From Clostridia bacterium (lineage in GTDB: Bacteria; Bacillota; Clostridia; Christensenellales; UBA3700), in contig WSNH01000001.1 of the NCBI GenBank assembly GCA_013316135.1, positions 1-57,791 on the forward strand: a DNA stretch of 57,791 nucleotides, given 5' to 3'. Below are positions 30,293-39,111 of this stretch, piece after piece. Made by a program: the position numbers and the translations under genes. How positions within the stretch are numbered: position 1 is the first letter of the stretch; every line of letters starts with the position of its first letter. The notes beneath the pieces were generated by a model that ran no database searches, was not told where the DNA came from, and worked only from the letters and a program-made list of their open reading frames with translations.

Positions 30293-30520
30293 CTAAGTGA
30301 TTTCTCCTAAGTCGCTTGCCACTTGTCTGAGGTCAGAGATTGCATCTTCTATTTTATCACTACAATCTTCTGATGTACAATAGGCGTCGCCTCCTTGTAG
30401 ATTTTCGGGTATGTTATCTCTCGCATAGTCCTCGTCGAACTTTATATCGCTGAGGTCATCGGCACACCCGTTGATTTTTGTGATGACTTCTTGTATACGT
30501 GCCTTTCTTTCTTTGTTCAC
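30293..30520 (-). CDS. small acidic helical protein
   Basis: 75 aa, start MNKERKARIQEVITKI, resembling small phage or plasmid proteins of unknown function that share this opening. It precedes mazF by 14 nt. A non-canonical antitoxin is possible but there is no MazE signature. Confidence 0.55.
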   Translation of the reverse strand: MNKERKARIQEVITKINGCADDLSDIKFDEDYARDNIPENLQGGDAYCTSEDCSDKIEDAISDLRQVASDLGEIT

Positions 30521-30534
30521 ATCGCGCTACTCCT

Positions 30535-31668
30535 TTATAAATTGTGTTTCAGTAGGAATTGATTGCTGATACACTTAAAGCTGATGGTGTTGTCGTGGTC
30601 TCTTATTACAACACCTTCCCTAAGTGTATCGCACAAAGTAGATTTGCCGTCTGCGTAGGCAATCATTTCATCGACGGTAGGAAGCAGCTTAAAGTCCGCG
30701 TTGAGTATCGGAACCCATTTAATTCCGAAGTCGTGCATCACATCTGTGGCAATTGAGCTGTCCATTTTGACGCCGTCGATTACAAGGTTGAAGGAATAGA
30801 AGTCAATTCCCTTAAGACCATATTTGTTCTTCTGGATGCCCTCGCCAATGGTTTCGCCCTGTAATACAACAGTCGTTGCGCCGTACTTCTCCATAATTTT
30901 CAAGAGAACATTGCGAATGTCGTACTTTTGAGCGATTTGATGATAAACGTTCTCGTCGTAGAAACACTTCTGGGTGATGTCGGCTTGGCGGACGTTCCTT
31001 GAACACACCGCGAAGTCATATTTTCTTTTCTTTTCTTTTCTCAACCCGAAGCTCGTAGAGGTGCCGTCAATTTTTTCAGTGACGACCATTGACTTGTCCT
31101 TGTATGTATCGAGGACGAAAGGCATATTTTGCAATCTCGTTTCGTCCGTTTTGACTATCCAGTCAGGGAAGTTCTTGGGTTTCTTTTTGGGTGCAAGAAG
31201 TTTGTAAACGGTCTTTCTGAACCATTTGAACTTCATAAACCACAAGAAGACTTTGTTCTTGAACAGTTTCTTATGGCGCTGCTTAATTGCCGCCGCGGGG
31301 TCTTTAACCTGTTGCTTCGGAACTTCGTCCTCAATCTGCTTAATCTTAAGTACATCGGTTACGTCATCGCCGAGCACATAAGCTTTCCCGTCGTGCAAGA
31401 TTGAGAGAGGGAAGATGATGCCTTGCGAAATTACACCGCGCATCTTCATTGTCTTAATCTTATAGTGCTTCGATTCAAGGAATGCGAAGTCAGGGTTGTC
31501 GGCAGGCATAATGCTGTCAATCTCAACGTAGATTGCAAGATCGCCAACCTTAAATTCGTTTTTCTTCACAATACATTGCCAGCCAAGTATGCCAGCGAGT
31601 TCAATTTTGTCGGCTCCCTCAATAGGACGGAGCCACGCAATTTGTTCAATGTGAGCAAGCTTTCTCAT
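30535..31668 (-). CDS. RNA ligase, DRB0094/Rnl5-type
   Basis: ATP-dependent RNA ligase. It is 377 aa. An N-terminal OB-like domain (IEGADKIELAGILGWQCIVK ... GDLAIYVEIDSIMP) is typical of the Deinococcus Rnl family. The nucleotidyl lysine is in EKIDGTS (K about 199), with later QGETIGEG and EGVVIRD (motifs III-IV). A basic, hydrophobic insertion at about residues 130-165 is unusual. The family seals 3'-OH/5'-phosphate nicks, and the matching end-healing activity (Pnk-HD) is encoded 8 kb away. Confidence 0.88.
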   Translation of the reverse strand: MRKLAHIEQIAWLRPIEGADKIELAGILGWQCIVKKNEFKVGDLAIYVEIDSIMPADNPDFAFLESKHYKIKTMKMRGVISQGIIFPLSILHDGKAYVLGDDVTDVLKIKQIEDEVPKQQVKDPAAAIKQRHKKLFKNKVFLWFMKFKWFRKTVYKLLAPKKKPKNFPDWIVKTDETRLQNMPFVLDTYKDKSMVVTEKIDGTSTSFGLRKEKKRKYDFAVCSRNVRQADITQKCFYDENVYHQIAQKYDIRNVLLKIMEKYGATTVVLQGETIGEGIQKNKYGLKGIDFYSFNLVIDGVKMDSSIATDVMHDFGIKWVPILNADFKLLPTVDEMIAYADGKSTLCDTLREGVVIRDHDNTISFKCISNQFLLKHNL

Positions 31669-31680
31669 TTTTTACCTCTT

Positions 31681-31857
31681 TTAGTCCCAAATTTCTTTAT
31701 CTGTTTGTCGTTGTATCCTTCTGCGTGCCAACTTACGCATTGGCTTCTTAAAGCTTTTAGCGCGCAATGTGCCAGCAAAAATATGATACTTTCGTGTTCC
31801 TCTGTCCATATCGGCAGCGCTGTACTCTTTAGATACGGTTAAATTAACCTTGTCCAT
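31681..31857 (-). CDS. small basic protein
   Basis: 58 aa, start MDKVNLTVSKEY, strongly basic C-terminal half (SFKKPMRKLARRRIQRQ). It fits between the RNA ligase and gp88 genes without overlap. It may bind nucleic acid; no family recognised. Confidence 0.6.
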   Translation of the reverse strand: MDKVNLTVSKEYSAADMDRGTRKYHIFAGTLRAKSFKKPMRKLARRRIQRQTDKEIWD

Positions 31858-31871
31858 AAATGCTTTCCTTT

Positions 31872-32510
31872 TTAATGCTTATTGAATACAACAGATTCGC
31901 CCGCTTTAATGTTCCAGCACTGCAAGCAATTTGTGCAGTCACCAGAACACTCAGCCGCCGTTTCTGGTATTGAGTTGTTCTCACTATCCTTAAACCGAAC
32001 ATATGCCACAGGGAATGAGTAGGGGTTGTCAATTTTGAAGTCGTCGCCCCAAGCGCTGAACACGATGTGAAGGTTCTTCGGAATAGTGCCGCCGTTATGT
32101 ATAAACTCGTTTACGATTTCAAATTTCTTCGTAAAGGCAAGGAAGGAAGTGAGGGGAAGTTCTTCGGCGACTTTAACCACGCCCTCAAAATACGCTCTAT
32201 CCACGAAGTCGCCAGCAGCGTGCCAACGGAAGTATGAGTATGAAACCATTCCGTTGTTAATTGCGTGCTTGATTTCCGCAAAGTAGGTCTCTGGATCGTG
32301 GAAGTATATCTTGTAGTTGTTCGCGAGATTGTCCTTGACATTCTGAAAACGGAAACGTCCTTTGGTTGCGTAGCAGTCTTTCGCGCAAGGGCAATTTGGT
32401 CGGCAGGTTGTTATCGGCGGTAAGTTAACCGACGGTATCAACCCAAGCTTACTGTTTGTTGTAGATATCTTAACCGGCATATAAATCTCCTTTATTGGCT
32501 CATTGTCCAA
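31872..32510 (-). CDS. phage gp88-like protein
   Basis: 212 aa with the cysteine pattern of the 'gene product 88' family: TCRPNCPCAKDCYATKGRF (about residues 39-57), FRWHAAGDF, LAFTKKF, and a C-terminal CSGDCTNCLQCW. Common in phages and mobile elements, function unknown; probably metal-binding. It confirms the mobile character of this region. Confidence 0.8.
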   Translation of the reverse strand: MDNEPIKEIYMPVKISTTNSKLGLIPSVNLPPITTCRPNCPCAKDCYATKGRFRFQNVKDNLANNYKIYFHDPETYFAEIKHAINNGMVSYSYFRWHAAGDFVDRAYFEGVVKVAEELPLTSFLAFTKKFEIVNEFIHNGGTIPKNLHIVFSAWGDDFKIDNPYSFPVAYVRFKDSENNSIPETAAECSGDCTNCLQCWNIKAGESVVFNKH

Positions 32511-32557
32511 AGAGAAGATTTATATTAAGTTAAGTCAGTCTCTTTGGACTGATTGGA

Positions 32558-33322
32558 TTACTCCAATGTTGCGGGCATATTTCTCTTATGCTCCGATGCT
32601 TGGTGCATTTGCTCTATCTTAAGAGCAGTTTCATAATCGGTGTTTGACATACCACCGCTTATATATCCGTCGAGCGTAGCGTATGTAAACCCGAAACTGT
32701 CTTCATCGGTCTTACCGCACAGCCCGTCGGATGGTGTTTTGGTAACGTACTTTTTATTTAATCCGAACTCATCGGCAAGCAGGTCGCCGAGAGCCATAAC
32801 CTCTGTGCAGGTTAAGTGAGCGATAGGGTTGAAGTCGTAGGCGCTGTCGCCCCACTTGGTTGTCCAACCTATATAAGCTTCACTTGCATTACCCGTTCCG
32901 ATAACCCTGTATCCGAGCGTTTGTGCAACCGCATACAAAACCGTCATGCGAATACGGGGAGGGATATTTGTCTTTGCTTTGTCGGTAACTTTGGGGCAGT
33001 TCGCAACGAAGTCTCTTCCGATAGGTGTTTCTTCGATGCGGTTCTCTATAACGTGCAGAAGAGAGTTGTAGACGGTTTCAATGTTGACAATGCGGTGCTC
33101 AATACCGAGCGTCTTAACAATGTCAAGAGCATCGTCAATATCCTTTTGTGTGCCGTTCGGCATTAAGACACCGAACACGTTGTTGCCCCAAACTTTCTTT
33201 GCAAGCATCGCAACGACCGTGCTATCTTTACCGCCGCTTATTCCGAGTACAATGCCGCGGCAGCGTGTGGCTTCTTTGTATTGTTCAAGCCAGTTCAAAA
33301 TTTCCTTTAATTTAGTTTCCAT
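32558..33322 (-). CDS. nadE: ammonia-dependent NAD synthetase
   Basis: Amidates nicotinate adenine dinucleotide to NAD. It is 254 aa, the NH3-dependent short form. PP-loop GISGGKDSTVVA (about residues 26-37), GTGNASEAYIGWTTKWGDSA (about 147-166), and KTPSDGLCGKTDED near the C-terminus. Its start lies 16 nt inside the macro gene. Last gene of the five-gene NAD operon. Confidence 0.94.
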   Translation of the reverse strand: METKLKEILNWLEQYKEATRCRGIVLGISGGKDSTVVAMLAKKVWGNNVFGVLMPNGTQKDIDDALDIVKTLGIEHRIVNIETVYNSLLHVIENRIEETPIGRDFVANCPKVTDKAKTNIPPRIRMTVLYAVAQTLGYRVIGTGNASEAYIGWTTKWGDSAYDFNPIAHLTCTEVMALGDLLADEFGLNKKYVTKTPSDGLCGKTDEDSFGFTYATLDGYISGGMSNTDYETALKIEQMHQASEHKRNMPATLE

Positions 33323-33783
33323 ATTTCAACCTTCCATTCATCACCGGCAAATTCTTCCTCGATGATTTTCTTAACTATATTCCAATCGCCGCCACCAAGA
33401 CCGCAACCGATGTGGTCAGGGAAGCCAATCGTAAAGTCTTTATTAACAAGCTCTGTTGGTATGAGCATTTTAAGCTGTTGGCAACTCAACCTAAACATCT
33501 CATAGTTTGTGTGATTGATGCCACGGGGCAAGTAATGGAATTGTGCGAACATATTGGCAATGTAACGAGTATTGTCCTCGGAAACTGCACATATTTGAGC
33601 AACGCCCATTAAATATTCCAGCTTATACTGATTGCATACTTGCTTATATTTTTCAAAGACTTGAGGGTAGGTAGAGCGTATTTGCTTCGCTATACCCGAA
33701 CCCATAACGCCTTGGCAGTTCACTTGGTGACAGATAATATTGCAATTGCTTTTCAGTAAGTCGCCATTTTTATAAGTAACCAT
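33307..33783 (-). CDS. macro-domain protein
   Basis: 158 aa, single macro domain: GDLLKSNCNIICHQVNCQG, MGSGIAKQI, and C-terminal GIGCGLGGGDW. Such stand-alone phage-type macro domains bind ADP-ribose; some remove ADP-ribose from DNA or protein, and Poa1p relatives hydrolyse ADP-ribose 1''-phosphate, a by-product of tRNA splicing. Placement inside an NAD-recycling operon supports an ADP-ribose substrate. It shares one base with NAMPT and overlaps nadE. Confidence 0.9.
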   Translation of the reverse strand: MVTYKNGDLLKSNCNIICHQVNCQGVMGSGIAKQIRSTYPQVFEKYKQVCNQYKLEYLMGVAQICAVSEDNTRYIANMFAQFHYLPRGINHTNYEMFRLSCQQLKMLIPTELVNKDFTIGFPDHIGCGLGGGDWNIVKKIIEEEFAGDEWKVEIWKLN

Positions 33784-35276
33784 TAAAAGTTATCTCCGTA
33801 AAGTCTTTTTCTGATGTCGGCAAGGCTGTACTCGAGTACCATCTTGCCATCGATAAAGACCGCCTTTAAGGTATTGTCGGCACGATAGGTTGCTTTGAAG
33901 TCGTGTTCGTCTTCACTCGTTAACGCGCCGTCAGCCCCCGTTAAAACAAGCACACAGCCCTTGTGGGACTTTTTGAAGGAAGCCTCTTTGGGATTTTTGA
34001 AAATCATAATGGGCTTGCCGTCTTTGTCTTCAGCGTAGGTCGCCTTAATAGCGATGCCGAACGTATCTCTGGTGTATGGATTGAATCTCGGAATAGCCGC
34101 GTGTTCCTCATAGGACTCAAGGCACTGCATAGAGAAGCTACCAACACCAAGTGCAACGTTGCTTGCTGCAAAACCGTTGTTAACCAAAATGGTGTAAATC
34201 GATTCCGCTCTTTGAGGTGTGATGCTATCGCCGTATATAGCCTTAATATGGGGGTTCAGAACCTTGTAACCCTTTGAGTTGACTGTTCCACCGAACTGCT
34301 CCCAAAGATGGAATACAGTCTTTGTGACGACTTCTACGGGGTCGCCAGAGTCGCCGCGCACCAAGAGGCATCCGTTGTGTTCGAGGATTTCCTTCTTGCA
34401 CATTGGTAAGATGTTGTCCACCAAGTTCCAGTAATCGTAGCTGTCGCTTACCATACTAAAAGACGTGTTGGGATACGTTTCTGTGAGCAAACGCTTAATC
34501 ATTGTGATTTCGTCGCTGTCAACTGCAAAGTTACTGCACATTACGGAGTGTTCGGTTGACACCGAGCCAAAGCCGACTTCCTCTTTTTCGCAGTCGCAGT
34601 TGTAATATTTTTCCATATAATCTACCGCCGGAACCGTTGCTGTGTTCACGAAGGATAACAGCCAGCCTGCGGAAGATTTGTATGCGCTGCGCTTCGACTC
34701 TTGACCTCTCATAGAGAAGTCACCAAGAGCTTTTCTACGAGGGATATTGTCATCGCAACTCATATCGTAGAAGTGGTCTACGATTTTTCTGTACTTGTAG
34801 CCGACGTTTGCGGAAATCATAGCGTGCCACATTTCGCAGCTTATCACAGATTCCAAGGCATTTGTGAGCCAAGCAAAGTCGGGGTGGGTGTTACTTATCT
34901 CGAACATCGGAACGCCGATAGGAACGAGCGTTCCCTCTGCAAGAGCTTTAATCTCGATAGGAAGATAGCCCAAGTCGTGCAACTCTGCAACGCGCTCGAT
35001 GCCGTACAACCCCTCGCCGAGGGTGTTGTCGAGAAGATGTTTATATTCGCGTACAACGTCTTCCTTAGGACGGGAGAAGAAGAACTCGTTGAAGTCTTCG
35101 ATGAGATATTCTTTGATGAATGACTGCAAACCAAACATAATAAGGTGCTTATCATTTTTCAGCCTGCTCATTCTCGGCACAAAGTAGCTTACGACTTTCG
35201 TTATGCCTTTGGGGTATTGGTTCCAGTGAACTTGCTTATAGAAGTCACTCTCTAAAAGTGGGTTAATTCTGTACAT
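33783..35276 (-). CDS. nadV: nicotinamide phosphoribosyltransferase
   Basis: Makes NMN from nicotinamide and PRPP. It is 497 aa, full length. Compared with human NAMPT: GDFSMRGQESKRSAYKSSAG corresponds to the DFGYRG region, SVSTEHSVM holds the catalytic His, and LLVRGDSGDP corresponds to RPDSGNP. PRPP synthetase overlaps upstream by 14 nt and would supply its co-substrate. Confidence 0.93.
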   Translation of the reverse strand: MYRINPLLESDFYKQVHWNQYPKGITKVVSYFVPRMSRLKNDKHLIMFGLQSFIKEYLIEDFNEFFFSRPKEDVVREYKHLLDNTLGEGLYGIERVAELHDLGYLPIEIKALAEGTLVPIGVPMFEISNTHPDFAWLTNALESVISCEMWHAMISANVGYKYRKIVDHFYDMSCDDNIPRRKALGDFSMRGQESKRSAYKSSAGWLLSFVNTATVPAVDYMEKYYNCDCEKEEVGFGSVSTEHSVMCSNFAVDSDEITMIKRLLTETYPNTSFSMVSDSYDYWNLVDNILPMCKKEILEHNGCLLVRGDSGDPVEVVTKTVFHLWEQFGGTVNSKGYKVLNPHIKAIYGDSITPQRAESIYTILVNNGFAASNVALGVGSFSMQCLESYEEHAAIPRFNPYTRDTFGIAIKATYAEDKDGKPIMIFKNPKEASFKKSHKGCVLVLTGADGALTSEDEHDFKATYRADNTLKAVFIDGKMVLEYSLADIRKRLYGDNF

Positions 35277-36072
35277 TTAAGATACCTGCCCTGTATTTTT
35301 TTGTGACGATAAGCTTCGGGTGTGATACCGTACAAATACTGTCAGTTGTGAACACCTCGTCGATATAGTCGAACACTTCGCCTTTGAGAATGTTGTTCTC
35401 GCAATGGGAAACAACAAGCGTGATGTGCTCAACGCCACGTTTTCTTAATTCTTTTGCAGCCGACACAAAGGTGCCGCCGTAGCTGCATATGTCATCGCGA
35501 ATGATGACGCTCTTTGTTCCCTCGGTGAAGTTCATAAGCTCGTAGCCGTCGATGCGCCCTTCGCTGTTGCGATGTTTACTGCCAACGATGAAAGGATTGT
35601 CTGTTGGATCGAGTTGATAGCGTGGCGCATATTTCTTTGCCGCGCCGTTATCTGGGAACATTATGGTTGCGACTTTATCTTTCGGTGCAACGCTGAAAGG
35701 TAAGTCGGTTTCTTCAACACGATTGATGAGTGCCATTGCCACGTCGGAGTGGGGGTCAAGAACGAACACCTTGTTGAAGTTCATTGCGTTGATTGCTTCT
35801 GCAAAATACTTCAGCGTGAACAGCCTGTTACTGACGTTCCTGTCTTGTCTTGCGTGAGGAATGTATGGCATACAAAGATTGATGAGTAAGCCGTGGTGAT
35901 GTTCTTGAATGTGCCTTACAAGGCTCCACAAGCAGAACAGCTCTGCATCATTATCGTAGCACCACGTTATGTAGATAAATCCTCTCGCGGTCTCAATCGG
36001 CGGGATAGGACACTTAAGCGTGCCATCGCCGAACACCTCTTGTGTAACGATTGTGTTATCGATTTTAATCAT
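35263..36072 (-). CDS. prs: ribose-phosphate pyrophosphokinase-like protein (PRPP synthetase)
   Basis: 269 aa, shorter than the usual about 315. Key sites are present: CMPYIPHARQDRNVS, VFVLDPHSDVA and the PRPP loop VIIRDDICSYGGT. Likely supplies PRPP to NAMPT. Overlaps nicotinamidase by 4 nt and NAMPT by 14 nt. Phage-encoded Prs-NAMPT pairs are known. Confidence 0.9.
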   Translation of the reverse strand: MIKIDNTIVTQEVFGDGTLKCPIPPIETARGFIYITWCYDNDAELFCLWSLVRHIQEHHHGLLINLCMPYIPHARQDRNVSNRLFTLKYFAEAINAMNFNKVFVLDPHSDVAMALINRVEETDLPFSVAPKDKVATIMFPDNGAAKKYAPRYQLDPTDNPFIVGSKHRNSEGRIDGYELMNFTEGTKSVIIRDDICSYGGTFVSAAKELRKRGVEHITLVVSHCENNILKGEVFDYIDEVFTTDSICTVSHPKLIVTKKYRAGILNVQN

Positions 36073-36602
36073 TTCACTACCTCAACTTGGCAACTACGCA
36101 TTACTTCCAGCGCGGCATTGTGTTTCTCTTCGGTAAGCCCTGCGCACAAATCCTTGTGTACGATTATTTGCGCCTCTTTGAACGCGCCAATCATCGCAAG
36201 TACGTTCGATACAACGCAGATGTCGGTGCAGGTTCCGCAGAACTCTATCGCCTCGGGCTTCTCGCAAATTGTTTGAACGCCAACATACAAACTCGTTCCA
36301 CCGGAAAACGTTGATTTGTTTACAAAAGCAACTCGTGCCTTTTTATTTTCATCCGCCGCTTTAAGGATTTCACTGTTAACGCGCCAGCCTTCTGTCTGTG
36401 CGATGCAGTGTGGGACGGGAAGGTGCTTGCCTTCTCTGGTGTTGAGATAATCTTGGTTGTGGGTATCTCTCGTAAAGACGATTAACCCTTCAAACTTTGA
36501 GACATACTTCGCGACTTTTTTAACGATTGTCTGAGCCAACGGATTGGCTAACGAACCGTCTATGAAGTCGTTTTGCATATCGACAACAACTAATACTTTC
36601 AT
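36069..36602 (-). CDS. pncA: nicotinamidase / isochorismatase-family hydrolase
   Basis: 177 aa. DMQNDFIDG (catalytic Asp, residue 8) and FCGTCTDICVVSN (catalytic Cys) match nicotinamidases. It would convert nicotinamide to nicotinate, feeding the deamidated route that ends at NadE, while NAMPT uses nicotinamide directly, so the operon encodes parts of both routes. Its ATG overlaps the stop of a 53-aa gene. Confidence 0.87.
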   Translation of the reverse strand: MKVLVVVDMQNDFIDGSLANPLAQTIVKKVAKYVSKFEGLIVFTRDTHNQDYLNTREGKHLPVPHCIAQTEGWRVNSEILKAADENKKARVAFVNKSTFSGGTSLYVGVQTICEKPEAIEFCGTCTDICVVSNVLAMIGAFKEAQIIVHKDLCAGLTEEKHNAALEVMRSCQVEVVK

Positions 36603-36760
36603 TGTTCCTCCTGAATTTTTATTTCTGTGAGTATTTGTTCTTTTGTCTGTATGCGCCGAGCATATTCAAGCGCATCCTCGAACGACTTTGCCTCAACCGT
36701 TTCTGTTGTAAAGTCGTTTTTGTCAAGTTCGTAAAATTTGATGATGTATGTGTCATTCAT
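36599..36760 (-). CDS. small hypothetical protein
   Basis: 53 aa, MNDTYIIKFYELDKNDFTTE start. Its TGA overlaps the pncA ATG and its 3' end carries the pncA ribosome-binding site, so translation is probably coupled. No domain recognised. Confidence 0.6.
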   Translation of the reverse strand: MNDTYIIKFYELDKNDFTTETVEAKSFEDALEYARRIQTKEQILTEIKIQEEQ

Positions 36761-36823
36761 ATAGGTGTCCTCGCGCGCGGAAAACTTTCGCGACGAACGA
36801 ATCTCGTTCGCCGTCTTTTGTTG

Positions 36824-36900
36824 TGGTCGGAGCGACAGGATTTGAACCTGCGACCTTATGATCCCAAATCATACGCACTACCAAACTGTGCTACGCCCCG
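36824..36900 (-). tRNA. tRNA-Pro (TGG)
   Basis: 77 nt, uninterrupted. Acceptor CGGGGCG/CGCTCCG (one G-U), anticodon stem TATGA/TCATA with loop TTTGGGA, T-loop TTCAAAT, discriminator A and encoded CCA. Its first 10 nt supply the stop codon of the 145-aa gene upstream. Confidence 0.95.
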
Positions 36901-37328
36901 ATAATTGAGACTTCGTGCGGGCTGATATAATATTTTCCTACCTTATAGTCCGCATATTTGACCGTTTTAAGTTGATGATAGATTTTAATATCACTGCCAT
37001 CATCTAACGTGAGCCAAATATATTTGCAGTTATAACGCTTGTCTGTAAGGCGAAATTCCTCGCCTCGTTTGCATATGAAGTCACTTGCAATTTGCTCTTC
37101 TGAAAACTCGATAAACGCCCCATAATCTCCAACAACAATCCTGTCGTAACCGGAGCATATTTTAGTACCTTTAGATGTAAAAAGCGGCTGATTAGCGCCA
37201 GTGATAGAAAGCTCCGCTGGAATATTAGACGAGAAGAGCTCTCGATATTTTTTAGATAAAGCGGGCGGGAGAGGCTTATAATCGTAAGACCACGCAAGTT
37301 GTTTTTCAATCTCTAAAGTGTTCATCAA
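36891..37328 (-). CDS. hypothetical protein overlapping tRNA-Pro
   Basis: 145 aa; no family recognised. The TAG stop is formed by tRNA nucleotides 8-10, so the coding sequence runs 10 nt into the tRNA. Transcript processing to make the tRNA would cut the mRNA at its stop codon. Confidence 0.6.
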   Translation of the reverse strand: MMNTLEIEKQLAWSYDYKPLPPALSKKYRELFSSNIPAELSITGANQPLFTSKGTKICSGYDRIVVGDYGAFIEFSEEQIASDFICKRGEEFRLTDKRYNCKYIWLTLDDGSDIKIYHQLKTVKYADYKVGKYYISPHEVSIIGA

Positions 37329-37347
37329 TGCCTACTTTGATTATGAT

Positions 37348-38157
37348 TTACACGTGACAATCGACAACCGTAATCCAATCATCGTCGCCAGCGTCTTCAA
37401 AGACTTCTTTTTGGAACTTTTCGAGCCAATCAAGCTCGTTATCATAGTCCCAATCCTTTGAAACCCACTCACCGTCCTTAAGATATCCGTAGAGCAGGAA
37501 GGCACCCATACAACGGACATAGTTTTCTTTTGTTTTATAGTGGGATGTGTAGTATTCTTTCTTATAGCGGAACGGATCCGTGAGGATTTTCTTTTCTTCA
37601 TCGGTCTGCGGCTCCGCGCCCTCGATGTAAATTTCCCAGAAGCGAGCCGCCTTAGCCTTTTGTTCTTCACGATCGGGAAATACCATGCTCTTGATTCTGG
37701 CGCCGTCGCATTTCTTATAGCGCAAATCGTCGCTTTTATAAGGGTCTGTATCGCCGTAACCCCAGCTTTTTGAACCAATGATACAATCGCAGTTAACGGG
37801 GACATTGACCTCGGCGCAATATCTGCCGCCAATCTGCCACCAATCCCATTGTGAGTTTGGATTTGAGTAGTAGCCGTATTGTTGCGTTGCTTCGTCGTAT
37901 TCGTACTGTACGTGCTCGGTCATATATTCACGGAACGACATCAACTCTTTTATGGGGCGTTCTTGACCATCTTTTTCGATAGTTTTCTCTTCATATTCTT
38001 CCTTGTATCCGTTGACTTCTTCGTCATCGATAGGACAAAATTCGAGATATTCTTGTGGTACGTCTCCCATATTGTTTTCTTGGAATGGAGCAAGCGCATC
38101 CATAATGTCAGCTTCTGACGGCATACTGTGCGTAACTACTGCAATAGCAAAGTGCAT
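37348..38157 (-). CDS. phage-type hypothetical protein
   Basis: 269 aa, tryptophan- and tyrosine-rich, very acidic; includes NPNSQWDWWQIGGRY (about residues 97-111), a block common in uncharacterised phage proteins. The C-terminal WITVVDCHV is conserved-looking. Function unknown. It lies between tRNA-Ser and the 145-aa gene. Confidence 0.7.
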   Translation of the reverse strand: MHFAIAVVTHSMPSEADIMDALAPFQENNMGDVPQEYLEFCPIDDEEVNGYKEEYEEKTIEKDGQERPIKELMSFREYMTEHVQYEYDEATQQYGYYSNPNSQWDWWQIGGRYCAEVNVPVNCDCIIGSKSWGYGDTDPYKSDDLRYKKCDGARIKSMVFPDREEQKAKAARFWEIYIEGAEPQTDEEKKILTDPFRYKKEYYTSHYKTKENYVRCMGAFLLYGYLKDGEWVSKDWDYDNELDWLEKFQKEVFEDAGDDDWITVVDCHV

Positions 38158-38180
38158 AAGTGTACTCCTTTATGTATTGT

Positions 38181-38270
38181 TGGCGGAAGCGGTGAGATTT
38201 GAACTCACGAACCCTTGCGGATTGCCAGTTTTCAAGACTGGTGCATTAAACCAGACTCTGCCACACTTCC
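38181..38270 (-). tRNA. tRNA-Ser (TGA)
   Basis: 90 nt with the long variable arm of class II tRNAs. Acceptor GGAAGTG/CGCTTCC, anticodon loop CTTGAAA, T-loop TTCAAAT, discriminator G and encoded CCA. Uninterrupted. Confidence 0.95.
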
Positions 38271-38282
38271 ATAGCGGTGCAA

Positions 38283-39110
38283 TTAAGCACCAAGCTGCTC
38301 TTTGAACCACTGCCGCAGAACGTCAACCTTGATTTGCTCAAGCTTGTCGTAGGAAGATACGTTGCAGTCGGTTCCGTGTTCGTCAATATACTTATTTTTC
38401 ATCGCCGCGTTTTCATCGTCCAATTCCTTGGCGATTTTCAATGCGTCGGCGAGGGGAATGGTGTTAAGTTTTGCCTCTGTCATTAAGATAAGCGTCTGTT
38501 CGTCGTGAGTAGTCAAACACTGCTCAAATGGCATATCAGCAATATAGTTTTTCATAAATTCGTTAACACGGATGATATGATGGAGTTGTTTGCCGTCGTA
38601 TCCGTATTGGTCGATTTTATGCTTGATGGTAGGATAAGGGTGGCATAGGGCTTTGTATTTCTCATAGCTCATACCAGCCATTGTTTTAAGAGTTTGAGAA
38701 GGGTGACAGTGAACAAGCTCCTCAGCAAGGCGACGCAATTTTCTCCAATGCTTTGCATATTTGTCTGCGACGATAAAATACTTAGTGAAGAGAATTTCGA
38801 CGAAGTTAACGTTCTGCTTCTTAAACGTCTCAAACATAATGCGAATGTCCTTCAGATCAATATGTTCTTTATTTTCACGTTCACAGGTGGTAGAGATAGG
38901 GGCTTTCCCGCGGCAGAAGTCATCGAACGAAGGCAGCACGATAACCTTTGTATCAACATCGCTTTGATACTGCGCGCTGTACACATCGAGGTCATAGTTC
39001 TGGCTGCCCTGTAAGAACACACCAAAAACTTCGTGTCCCATAAGGCAAGCTTCTCTGTAGTGCTGCTGCACTTTTGTACGGATAAGGCTATTGCGTTCTT
39101 GTTTGTTCAT
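38283..39110 (-). CDS. RlaP-like nucleotidyltransferase (RNA-repair pathway, pol-beta fold)
   Basis: 275 aa from the Met at 39110, 1 nt after the upstream stop. The nucleotidyltransferase core is visible: VFGVFLQGSQNYDLDVY, then SDVDTKVIVLPS with the DxD metal pair. The family is annotated as DNA-polymerase-beta-like and associated with RNA repair. Linkage here to Pnk-HD and RNA ligase fits. Its activity is not known with certainty. Confidence 0.8.
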   Translation of the reverse strand: MNKQERNSLIRTKVQQHYREACLMGHEVFGVFLQGSQNYDLDVYSAQYQSDVDTKVIVLPSFDDFCRGKAPISTTCERENKEHIDLKDIRIMFETFKKQNVNFVEILFTKYFIVADKYAKHWRKLRRLAEELVHCHPSQTLKTMAGMSYEKYKALCHPYPTIKHKIDQYGYDGKQLHHIIRVNEFMKNYIADMPFEQCLTTHDEQTLILMTEAKLNTIPLADALKIAKELDDENAAMKNKYIDEHGTDCNVSSYDKLEQIKVDVLRQWFKEQLGA

Positions 39111-39111
39111 T

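Noticed and set aside
30535-31668. DNA ligase
   Set aside because: Lacks NAD-ligase domains; the N-terminal OB-like domain and length match Rnl5-type RNA ligases.
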